From assembly GCA_937995995.1 (NCBI GenBank), contig CALKIP010000099.1, forward strand, positions 1 through 7,639: a stretch of 7,639 bases of DNA. Reading direction: 5' to 3'. Each line of letters opens with the position of its first letter. Position 1 is the stretch's first letter. The notes below the pieces were generated by a model. The model made no database searches, was not told the origin of the DNA, and saw nothing but the letters and a program-made list of their open reading frames with translations. The position numbers and the translations under genes were made by a program. This stretch comes from an uncultured bacterium. GTDB taxonomy: Bacteria; Gemmatimonadota; Gemmatimonadetes; Longimicrobiales; RSA9. Of the stretch, positions 1-7,052 are shown piece after piece.

Positions 1-1
1 G

Positions 2-55
2 GGCAGGTCTCTCAGCTGGATCGCAGAAGAGCTGAACCGTCGCCGTATCCCCACG
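2..55 (+). pseudogene. Out-of-frame fragment upstream of the NRPS frame, probably the preceding C-domain segment
   Basis: The NRPS frame has a TGA stop at 33-35. The next frame (codons from 2) reads RSLSWIAEELNRRRIPT through base 55. That resembles the C-domain stretch that normally sits just before SRTPLFQ: compare PFEVLVKELDPERDTSRAPFFQ in this protein's own C2. The peptide lies at almost the right distance from SRTPLFQ, which starts at 57 in the other frame. A net gain of one base (or four, relative to C2) around 44-58 would explain it, as a true frameshift or a sequencing or assembly error. A rival reading is the C-terminal helix of a serine recombinase, whose members often carry IA-x-x-LN-x-x-G-I-PT. 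In that case this is a junction of two unrelated sequences. The fragment is only 18 residues, so neither reading is secure. Confidence 0.45.
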
Positions 56-3000
56 CTCGCGTACGCCGCTGTTTCAAGCGATGCTGAACGTGCTGCCACC
101 GATCAAGAGTGACGAGAGCGTCCGGGTGGACGGTGCAGAGTTCTGGGTGCCCGAGACGAGAGAGATTCTGACTCTCTTCGACCAGCAGTCGAAGTTCGAT
201 CTCACGCTATACGTGCTGCAGCGTGAGGGTGAGCTTCACCTCAGCCTCGTATTCAACCGGGACCTCTTCGACGAGGCTCGAATGACCTCACTGGTGGAAG
301 AGGTCGAGCGAATTCTGCTGGAGGGGTCTGCTCAGCCGGACCAACCACTCGACGAGTTGCTCATCCCCGCACAGCCCACCCGTCTGCCGTACGCACACTC
401 GCCGGGCTTTGACGAGGGCAAAGCCGCCGCGTCCGTAGCCGCGTCCGTACCGGAGCGCTTCGCACACCTCTCGGCGCTCCACCCGGAGCAGCCGGCCCTG
501 ATCGGACCCGAGGGGGAGGTCTCCTACGGTGAGCTACAGGCACAGGCGGAGCGCCTGGCCCGTCTGGTGGCTTCCGTGCCGGGCGACCCGGCCGCCGCAG
601 TGGGGGTGTTCGTCCCCCACGAACCTTCCGTGGTCACCGCACTTATGGGCGTCCTCACCTCCGGACGGCCCTACGTACCGCTCGATCCGAACTACCCCGA
701 GGAGCGCCTCGCCTTCATGGTGGAGGACTCGGGGCTGGACCTGATCCTGACCACGCCCGCGCTGCGTGAGCGTGCGGAGGCGATCCTCGGCGGACGCGGC
801 CACGTGGTGAGCGTGGACGAGGAGCCGCCGGCCGACGTGGCGCTCCCGGGCCCGCCGGCTCCAGATGCGTTGGCCTACCTGCTCTATACCTCGGGCTCGA
901 CCGGCCGCCCTAAGGCGGTGATGCAATCACACCGCAACCTGCTTCACCAGGCGGACCGCTACGCGGGCGTGCTCTCGCTCGGGCCGGGTGACCGCCTGGC
1001 ATGGCTCGCCTCGATCTGCTTCGATGCCTCGCTGATGGACATCTTCGGCGGGCTCTGCTCGGGTGCGGCCCTCTGCCCCATCGATCCACAAGTCACGGAC
1101 ATCGCACAGCTCCCCGAAATTCTGGAGGCCCAGCGCCTGACGGTGCTGCACGTCACGCCCACGGTCTTTCGCACACTGGGGCGCACCACTCGAAATCCCA
1201 GCTTCCCGACCATCCGAGCGGTCGATCTGGGCGGCGAAGCGGTGCGGCCGGAAGATGTCGCCTTCTTCGACGAACACTTCCCGGCCGAGGCCATCCTGGT
1301 CAATTCCTACGGGCCGTCGGAGCACACCCTTGCCCTGGCGCATGTCATCGACCGCAGCCTTCGCAGCACGGAGATTCCGATCGGCCGCCCGGTCGGGGAT
1401 GTGGAGGTGGTGCTCCTCGACGAGGGCGGTGAGGTGGACCCCGTGCGCGGCGAGATCGCGCTCCGAAGCGACTACGGCGCTCTCGGCTACTGGAACGCCC
1501 CCGAACTCTCCGCCCGAGCTTTCATCCCCGACCCGCTCCGGCCGGGAAAGACGCTCTACCGCACCGGTGACATCGCACGGCGCCGCCCGGACGGTGTCTA
1601 CGTCTTCCTGCACCGGGCGGATGATCAGCTCAAGATCCGCGGTCACCGCATCGAGCCCCACGAGGTCGAGAGTGTGCTTCGAGACCACCCCTCGGTCCTG
1701 GAAGTGGCGGTCCATGCACCGGCGGGCCCGGACGGAAGCCTCGTTCTCACTGCTTGCCTAGCGTTCAGGCCGGAGACCGTACCCGCCCTTCCCGATCTTG
1801 CGGATTGGTGCCGAAAGCGACTTCCCGCTTACATGATCCCTACCGCCTGGGTGACACTGGACCGGCTTCCCCGCACGCCCACGGGCAAGATCGACCGCCA
1901 GGCACTTCCCGTCGGCCAAGATGCGCCGCTCAGCAGCCGCGACTACGTGGCACCGCGAAACGCCGAGGAAGAAGTTCTCGCCGAGCTTTGGAGGGAGGTC
2001 CTCGGCACACCTTCCATCGGTGTCTTCGACGACTTCTTCGAACTGGGCGGACATTCGCTCTCCGCCACCCAGGTGGCCGCCCGCACGCGCGAAGTGCTCG
2101 GGGTCGAACTGCCTTTGCGGCGCTTCTTCGACCACCCGACCATCGCCGAGACGGCAGAATGGATCCGCTCGGGTCAGCAGAGCGCGGATCTACCGCCGAT
2201 CACGCGGGTGTCGACGAACGGGACGGCGCCGCTGTCGTTCTCCCAGGAGCGCATGTGGTTCATGCAGGAGCTCTCCGCCGAGGACACGGCGTACAACATA
2301 TCCGGGGCGGTTCTACTCGAGGGAGAACTCGATGTGGAACGCCTCCGAGCCGCCTTCGAGCGGGTGGCTCGCCGACAGGACGCGCTTCGGACACGGATCC
2401 GGACGGTGCGTGGCCGGGCCTCGCAGGTGGTCCTACCGGAGCCGGACCACCTCTTCCTCGTCGAAGATCTGACGCACGTTCCCCGGGAGGAGCGTCTGGA
2501 CCGGGCGAAGGAATTCGCGGCCGATGTCATGAACACGGCGTACAAGCTCGCGGAGGACCCGCTCCTTCGGGTGCTGGTCATCAAGCTTGAGGAGACGACC
2601 CACCTCCTCGCCGTCGGCATGCACCACGCAATCTCGGATATGTGGTCCTTCGGCATTCTCGCGCGCGAGTTGGCCGATGCGTACAACGATCCGGGCGCCC
2701 CTGCTGCAGAACTCCCGGTCACGTACCGTGACTTCGCGATCTGGCAGCGCGAGTGGCTGACGGGCACGACGCTTCAGGCCCAACTGGATTATTGGAGCCA
2801 GCGTCTCGCGGGAGTTTCCAACCTCGAACTTCCCACGGACTTTCCGCGGCCGCTTTTCTACGCGTTCGAGGGTCGCACCCTTCGGGCGGACATCCCTCGG
2901 TCGCTTCGCGTAGCGATCCAGAGGGTCAGCGTAGAGGAACGGGCGACGCCTTTCATGGTGCTCCTGGCAGCGTTCAATCTGCTCCTCTCCGCACACTCGC

Positions 3001-5279
3001 GTCAGACCGACCTGGCGGTGGGTGTTCCGATCGCCAATCGGACGCAGACCGCCACGGAAGGCCTCATCGGCACGTTTGTCAACACGCTCGTGCATCGCAA
3101 CGACCTTACCGGGGACCCGACCTTCCGTGAGCTTGTCATGCGGGTCCGGAACACGGCGCTCGACGCCTACGCCCATCAGGACGTGCCGTTCGAAGTGCTC
3201 GTCAAGGAGCTGGACCCGGAACGCGACACGAGCCGGGCGCCTTTCTTCCAGGTGCTCTTCAACGTGGCCAACGTCCGGCTCGACGGCGGAGAGATCGAAG
3301 GGCTCCGGCGCACTCCGGTGCCGCTACCGAAACGTGCGGCGCAGTTCGACCTCTCGGTCCTTGTCGCCATGAACGAGCTACAGTCGGAGATCTCGTTCAC
3401 CTACAACAGCACGCTCTTCACACAGGCCACGGCCGAGCGGATTCTGGGGCACTACCTGGAGATCCTCGAGCGAGTGGTCCGAAGCCCGGATTCCCGGCTC
3501 TCGGAGTTGCAGGCGATTTCCTCGTCGGACCGGAAGCTCCTCCTCGACGTCTGGAACCGGACGGAACGCGACTACCCGCGTGATGCCAACCTGCCGACAC
3601 TACTGGACGCGACGGCCGAGCGCGTGCCGGACCGTGTGGCGATCACATCGCCCACGGGTGAGTGGACGTACGCGCAGCTACGCGAAGCCGCACAGCGCAT
3701 CACCGGCGCCCTCATCGCCATGGACGTCCAGCCCGGCGACCGGGTGGGCATCCTCATGGAGCGCAGCCGCGAGATGCTCGCCGCACTGGTCGGCATCCTC
3801 GGCGCCGGGGCCACCTACGTCCCCCTGGACCCCGCCTATCCCGCGGAGCGAATCCGCTACATGCTCGAAGACTCCGAGGCCGTCGCGCTGGTCAGCCACC
3901 GGGGACTGGAGCGCCGCTTCGGTCTGGATACCCCCGTCCTCGACCTGGACCGCTGGACGGCGCCGCCCCCTGCCCCGTTCCAACCGACGCGGCCAGACCA
4001 GGCGGCATACGTGATCTACACCTCCGGCTCCACCGGCAAGCCCAAGGGCGTGGAGGTCCCACACGGGGCGATGGTGAATTTCCTCTTCTCCATGGCGGAC
4101 GAGCCGGGGCTCGGTGAGCAGGACGTGCTGCTGGCCGTGACCACCATTTCCTTCGACATCGCGGTGCTGGAGCTGTTCCTGCCACTGCTGGTCGGCGCCC
4201 GGGTAGTGATCGCCGGCGAGGACGAGACGGCTGATGGCCGACGCCTTGCCGAGCGGCTGGAGACGGAGGGGGTCACGCTGATGCAGGCTACGCCGGCTAC
4301 CTGGAAGCTCATGATCGCCGGGGGCTGGAGCGGCAAGCGGGACCTGCGTGTGCTCTGCGGCGGCGAGGCGCTGCCGCAAGCCCTCGCCGACGATCTCCTC
4401 GGCCGCGTCGCCGAGCTCTGGAACATGTACGGACCGACCGAGACCACGGTCTGGTCCACCGTCGAACGCGTGCGCGCCGGCGAGCCGATCCTCATCGGAC
4501 GACCCATCGCCAACACGACGCTCTACGTCCTGGACGAGGCGCAGCAACTGGTACCGGTAGGTGTGTCCGGCGAGCTCTGGATCGGCGGCGACGGTGTGGC
4601 GAACGGGTACGTGGGACGCCCTGACCTCACGGCCGAGCGCTTCATCGACAGCCCCTTCCGGCCGGGCGAGCGGATCTACCGTACGGGTGACCTCGTGCGC
4701 TATTGCGCCGATGGGCGGCTCGAGCACCTGGGCAGGCTCGACCACCAGGTCAAGGTGCGCGGCTACCGTATCGAGCTCGGCGAGATCGAGGCACGACTGC
4801 GAGCGCACCCCGGAGTGCGGGATGCCGTGGTCGTCGCGCGAGACGAGCGGCTCGTGGCGTATCTGATCCACGAGCTGGATGCCCCCACCGTGGGCGAGCT
4901 GCGAACGTGGGTGGCGGACAGCCTGCCGCCGTACATGATGCCGTCGTTCTTCGTGCCCCTGGAGTCGTTCCCGCTCACGCCGAACGGGAAGGTGGATCGA
5001 AAGCAGCTCCCGGACCCGGGCCAGTCCACACCGGACACAACGTCGTTCGAGCCGCCGACGCTGCCGAACCAGCGCATCATCGCCGAGGTGTGGGCCGAAC
5101 TCCTCGCGGTGGAGCGGATCGGGCTCACGGACAACTTCTTCGAACTGGGCGGTCATTCCCTCCTGGCCATGGAGGCCGTGGCCCTCGTGGAGGAAAGGAC
5201 GGGGCACCGCCTGGACCCCCGATCGCTCTTCTTCAGGACGTTGGGGCAGTTGGCCGAGGCACTCCCGCTCACCGAATGA
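54..5279 (+). CDS. Nonribosomal peptide synthetase, 5'-partial: C1(end)-A1-PCP1-C2-A2-PCP2
   Basis: This multimodular NRPS activates two amino acids as adenylates, loads them on carrier domains and condenses them. Residues are numbered from the ATG at 81. That ATG is not the real start, because the frame already reads SRTPLFQAMLNV, the C-domain C7 motif, from about 54. Domains: end of C1 (to ~100, with KFDLTLYV); A1 (~120-610: YTSGSTGRPK at 269-278, FDAS at 314, YRTGD, PTGKIDR with Lys603); PCP1 (~626-700, GGHS, Ser659); C2 (~710-1145: SFSQERMWF, HHAISD at 848-853, YRDFAIWQ, GTFVNTLV, HQDVPFE, FFQVLFN; LCL-like); A2 (~1165-1640: YTSGSTGKPK, FDIA at 1358, Lys1637); PCP2 (~1655-1725, GGHS, Ser1693). 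No epimerase, methyltransferase, thioesterase or reductase domain is visible, and the protein ends just after PCP2. The codes read by eye are D-A-M-H-D-G-S-L-A-K (A1, unassigned) and D-I-L-Q-L-G-M-V-W-K (A2, probably Gly). The next gene begins 7 bp after the stop. Confidence 0.96.
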   Translation, partial: RSRTPLFQAMLNVLPPIKSDESVRVDGAEFWVPETREILTLFDQQSKFDLTLYVLQREGELHLSLVFNRDLFDEARMTSLVEEVERILLEGSAQPDQPLDELLIPAQPTRLPYAHSPGFDEGKAAASVAASVPERFAHLSALHPEQPALIGPEGEVSYGELQAQAERLARLVASVPGDPAAAVGVFVPHEPSVVTALMGVLTSGRPYVPLDPNYPEERLAFMVEDSGLDLILTTPALRERAEAILGGRGHVVSVDEEPPADVALPGPPAPDALAYLLYTSGSTGRPKAVMQSHRNLLHQADRYAGVLSLGPGDRLAWLASICFDASLMDIFGGLCSGAALCPIDPQVTDIAQLPEILEAQRLTVLHVTPTVFRTLGRTTRNPSFPTIRAVDLGGEAVRPEDVAFFDEHFPAEAILVNSYGPSEHTLALAHVIDRSLRSTEIPIGRPVGDVEVVLLDEGGEVDPVRGEIALRSDYGALGYWNAPELSARAFIPDPLRPGKTLYRTGDIARRRPDGVYVFLHRADDQLKIRGHRIEPHEVESVLRDHPSVLEVAVHAPAGPDGSLVLTACLAFRPETVPALPDLADWCRKRLPAYMIPTAWVTLDRLPRTPTGKIDRQALPVGQDAPLSSRDYVAPRNAEEEVLAELWREVLGTPSIGVFDDFFELGGHSLSATQVAARTREVLGVELPLRRFFDHPTIAETAEWIRSGQQSADLPPITRVSTNGTAPLSFSQERMWFMQELSAEDTAYNISGAVLLEGELDVERLRAAFERVARRQDALRTRIRTVRGRASQVVLPEPDHLFLVEDLTHVPREERLDRAKEFAADVMNTAYKLAEDPLLRVLVIKLEETTHLLAVGMHHAISDMWSFGILARELADAYNDPGAPAAELPVTYRDFAIWQREWLTGTTLQAQLDYWSQRLAGVSNLELPTDFPRPLFYAFEGRTLRADIPRSLRVAIQRVSVEERATPFMVLLAAFNLLLSAHSRQTDLAVGVPIANRTQTATEGLIGTFVNTLVHRNDLTGDPTFRELVMRVRNTALDAYAHQDVPFEVLVKELDPERDTSRAPFFQVLFNVANVRLDGGEIEGLRRTPVPLPKRAAQFDLSVLVAMNELQSEISFTYNSTLFTQATAERILGHYLEILERVVRSPDSRLSELQAISSSDRKLLLDVWNRTERDYPRDANLPTLLDATAERVPDRVAITSPTGEWTYAQLREAAQRITGALIAMDVQPGDRVGILMERSREMLAALVGILGAGATYVPLDPAYPAERIRYMLEDSEAVALVSHRGLERRFGLDTPVLDLDRWTAPPPAPFQPTRPDQAAYVIYTSGSTGKPKGVEVPHGAMVNFLFSMADEPGLGEQDVLLAVTTISFDIAVLELFLPLLVGARVVIAGEDETADGRRLAERLETEGVTLMQATPATWKLMIAGGWSGKRDLRVLCGGEALPQALADDLLGRVAELWNMYGPTETTVWSTVERVRAGEPILIGRPIANTTLYVLDEAQQLVPVGVSGELWIGGDGVANGYVGRPDLTAERFIDSPFRPGERIYRTGDLVRYCADGRLEHLGRLDHQVKVRGYRIELGEIEARLRAHPGVRDAVVVARDERLVAYLIHELDAPTVGELRTWVADSLPPYMMPSFFVPLESFPLTPNGKVDRKQLPDPGQSTPDTTSFEPPTLPNQRIIAEVWAELLAVERIGLTDNFFELGGHSLLAMEAVALVEERTGHRLDPRSLFFRTLGQLAEALPLTE
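426..449 (+). repeat. Perfect 12-bp tandem duplication (two copies) in the C1-A1 linker
   Basis: GCCGCGTCCGTA occurs twice back to back (426-437 and 438-449), in frame with the NRPS. It encodes AASV-AASV in the short linker between the end of C1 and the start of A1. Length is a multiple of three, so the reading frame is kept. It probably reflects slippage in a tolerant linker and has no sign of a dedicated function. Confidence 0.85.
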
Positions 5280-5286
5280 GCCGCGT

Positions 5287-6018
5287 ATGAGCGCCTTCTT
5301 CTTCGGGCCGCCAGAGCGGCAGCTGTTCGGGTACCACCACGTACCCCGCGGGACGCCGACCGGTGCGGCCGTCCTGTGCCCGCCGTGGGCGCGTGAATAT
5401 CAGTATGCGCACAGGGCATTCCACTTTCTCGCGAAGCGCCTCGCGGCCCGGGGCTGCCATGTCCTGCGCTTCGACTACTCGGGGACCGGGGACTCCTGGG
5501 GCGCCTCCACCGAGGCCAATACGGAACGCTGGGCGGAGGATATCGCTTTGGCCGTCGGGGAGCTCCGGACCATGAGCGGTCTGGAGCACGTTGACCTGGT
5601 CGGACTCCGCGTGGGCGCGTTCCTGGCCGCGCAGGCCACGACCGATATCCCGGGCGTGCGCAGTATCGTCCTCTGGGACCCCATCATGGAAGGAGAGGCC
5701 TGGCTTCGGGAACTGGGCGTGGCCGGCGCCGTAGACGGCGGGCGCCTGGAGGTGGGGGGCACGATCGTATCGCGAACGTTCGTGGACCAGATTCGTGCCA
5801 TCCGTCCCGAAACGTACGAGGCGGCCCGGATCGAACGTGTCCTCTTCCTTCTAACCCAGGGCGACGATGAGGGGGACGGATTTGATTCGTCGCCACATTT
5901 GCCCGGCGTCGAGAGGGTCTGGCTCCAGCAGCCGGCGCCGTGGCTCGAGGATCCATCCATCTGGGCAGGCCAGGTGCCTGTCGAGGCAGTGAGGAGGATC
6001 GTGGAATGGCTGAGTTGA
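5287..6018 (+). CDS. Alpha/beta-hydrolase-fold protein lacking the canonical nucleophile
   Basis: This 243-residue protein has the alpha/beta-hydrolase layout: an early strand and oxyanion region (AAVLCPPWAREYQYAHRAF, residues ~28-46), then VLRFDYSGTGDSWG after the second strand, then the nucleophile-elbow region VDLVGLRVGAFLAA. At the elbow, where G-x-S-x-G is expected, it reads G-L-R-V-G, with Arg108 in place of Ser. After the last strand, where the catalytic His should lie, the sequence is ERVWLQQPAPWLEDPS with no His. It may therefore be a non-hydrolytic or structural member. As I recall, similar GLRLGA proteins sit beside acyl-ligase and carrier-protein genes in exosortase-type loci, so this may be a known subfamily rather than a mutant. 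The start ATG is 7 bp after the NRPS stop with no strong Shine-Dalgarno sequence, which suggests translational coupling. No signal peptide is seen, so it is probably cytoplasmic. Confidence 0.9.
   Translation: MSAFFFGPPERQLFGYHHVPRGTPTGAAVLCPPWAREYQYAHRAFHFLAKRLAARGCHVLRFDYSGTGDSWGASTEANTERWAEDIALAVGELRTMSGLEHVDLVGLRVGAFLAAQATTDIPGVRSIVLWDPIMEGEAWLRELGVAGAVDGGRLEVGGTIVSRTFVDQIRAIRPETYEAARIERVLFLLTQGDDEGDGFDSSPHLPGVERVWLQQPAPWLEDPSIWAGQVPVEAVRRIVEWLS
5992..5997 (+). promoter_or_regulatory. Consensus Shine-Dalgarno site for the second hydrolase
   Basis: AGGAGG lies 8 bases before the ATG at 6006, inside the 3' end of the preceding gene. It decides the start of the second hydrolase: the longer reading from an ATG at 5940 would overlap the previous gene by 79 bp and adds a non-conserved N-terminus, while 6006 begins the protein just before its first strand. 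Confidence 0.8.
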
Positions 6019-6944
6019 GGGAGACGGCACTTAACTTCGGCCCATCGGGCGGCCTCGTCGGAATTCTGACCCGCCCCGCGGTCTGGGAAGAGGATGGGGT
6101 CTCGGACCTGGCGGTCATCATCATCAACTCGGGGATCATCCACCGCGTCGGGCCGAATCGGCTGCACGTGGGCCTGGCACGGACCCTGGCCTCCCGGGGG
6201 ACGGCGTGCTTCCGGATCGACCTGCCCGGGATCGGAGACAGCCAGCCGCTGGGGACGGGTGGATCGGTCGCGCAGGAGAGCCTCGTCGGAATAACCACGG
6301 CCTGCGATCTGCTCGAGTTGAAGGGGGTGGCGAGGCGATTCGTCCTGTTCGGGCTATGCTCGGGGGCTGACTACGCCTTCATGGCCGCCTGTGCCGACCC
6401 CAGGGTCGTGGGCATCGTGATGGTGGATCCTACGCGCCTCTTCGTCACGTGGAAGGCCTGGGCGATACGTGTGCTCCGCTGGGCAGTCCGCCCCGCTGCC
6501 TGGCTCCGGCTCGTACGTGGACGCTACCGCCTACTGGAGCGAATCCAGGAGCGGCTCCGGCCGACCGACCGGGCACCGCCGGTTGCCGGCGCCACCTCGG
6601 GCCCTCCAGGCGCCACCTCGGGCCCTCCATCGGACGGCGAGGTGAGGCGCCTGGCGGAAGAGGCCCTGAAGGGTCTCGTGGCCCGGGGCGTCAGGAGTTA
6701 CTACGTGATCACCGGCGACCAGCGCCACCGCTACAACTATCGGCGTCAGTTGTTCGATGCGTTCCCGGACCTCGAACTGGAGCGGTTGACCCACGTCGAA
6801 ATCTTCGCCGCTGCCAACCACACGCTTCCCCGAGATGTGGACCGGGCGAGACTGGAAGCGACGGTGGCCGACTGGATCGCGGCGTCGCCTTTCCCACGTC
6901 CGATGGCCGTGGCGGCGGGGACCGGCAGCCTTATCCCTTCCTAG
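6006..6944 (+). CDS. Alpha/beta hydrolase with a Cys in the nucleophile position (possible trans-acting thioesterase)
   Basis: This 312-residue protein overlaps the upstream gene by 13 bp and has a consensus ribosome binding site, so the two are probably made together. Visible fold marks are AVIIINSGIIHRVGPNRLHVGLARTLASRG, then FRIDLPGIGDS, then the nucleophile elbow RFVLFGLCSGADYAF. The elbow is G-L-C-S-G with Cys118 in the nucleophile slot. Likely partners are Asp238 (in VITGDQRHRYN) and His272 (in AAANHTLPRD), both where the acid and base normally fall. A long basic and aromatic cap segment (~145-185) precedes a Gly/Pro/Thr linker (195-208) made by a perfect tandem repeat. Known alpha/beta hydrolases with Cys nucleophiles include dienelactone hydrolases and some NRPS/PKS thioesterases. 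Since the NRPS lacks its own TE, release or proofreading of carrier-bound chains is a reasonable but unproven role. The C-terminal ~20 residues look like a non-conserved tail. Confidence 0.9.
   Translation: MAELRETALNFGPSGGLVGILTRPAVWEEDGVSDLAVIIINSGIIHRVGPNRLHVGLARTLASRGTACFRIDLPGIGDSQPLGTGGSVAQESLVGITTACDLLELKGVARRFVLFGLCSGADYAFMAACADPRVVGIVMVDPTRLFVTWKAWAIRVLRWAVRPAAWLRLVRGRYRLLERIQERLRPTDRAPPVAGATSGPPGATSGPPSDGEVRRLAEEALKGLVARGVRSYYVITGDQRHRYNYRRQLFDAFPDLELERLTHVEIFAAANHTLPRDVDRARLEATVADWIAASPFPRPMAVAAGTGSLIPS
6588..6629 (+). repeat. Perfect 21-bp tandem duplication (two copies) coding GATSGPP twice
   Basis: The two identical 21-bp units are 6588-6608 and 6609-6629, both starting GGCGCCACCTCGG and in frame with the hydrolase. 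They give GATSGPP-GATSGPP (residues 195-208), a flexible Gly/Pro linker between the cap region and the strand that leads to the catalytic Asp. The identity of the copies at DNA level suggests a recent duplication, and such a site could vary in copy number between strains. Confidence 0.9.
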
Positions 6945-6971
6945 CTCCCGGTCCACGGGTGTCGACCCAAA

Positions 6972-6997
6972 CGAGGCTTCCGAATTCGGAAGCCTCG
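6972..6997. terminator. Perfect 26-bp palindrome between convergent genes, candidate bidirectional terminator
   Basis: Each arm is CGAGGCTTCCG or its complement, 11 bp long, around a central AATT, so an RNA from either strand could form an 11-bp, GC-rich stem with a 4-base loop. It lies 28 bp after the stop of the plus-strand operon and 55 bp beyond the stop of the minus-strand PPTase gene, where a shared terminator would be expected. No T-run follows on either side, so it is not a textbook intrinsic terminator. A protein-binding dyad is the alternative. The rest of the 108-bp gap (6945-7052) shows nothing else I can support. Confidence 0.6.
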
Positions 6998-7052
6998 CCG
7001 GGCAGGCGAGAAACCGTCACATCCGGCGCGCGGCTCGTTGAACGTGCTCAAG

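Noticed and set aside
81..83. ATG at 81 as the true start of the NRPS
   Set aside because: Condensation-domain sequence (SRTPLFQA) is already in frame before it, so this Met is internal to a conserved motif and no ribosome binding site precedes it.
927..1715. 262-residue open frame on the minus strand opposite A1
   Set aside because: Same reasons: the opposite strand encodes conserved A-domain motifs and this frame has no family resemblance.
3678..5207. 509-residue open frame on the minus strand opposite A2-PCP2
   Set aside because: It is a shadow of the NRPS in GC-rich DNA: rich in Arg, His and Gly, no recognisable domain, and fully opposite strongly conserved coding sequence.
5940..6005. 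Longer N-terminus for the second hydrolase from the ATG at 5940
   Set aside because: It would overlap the first hydrolase by 79 bp, adds 22 residues unlike the fold, and the AGGAGG at 5992-5997 is ideally spaced for the ATG at 6006.
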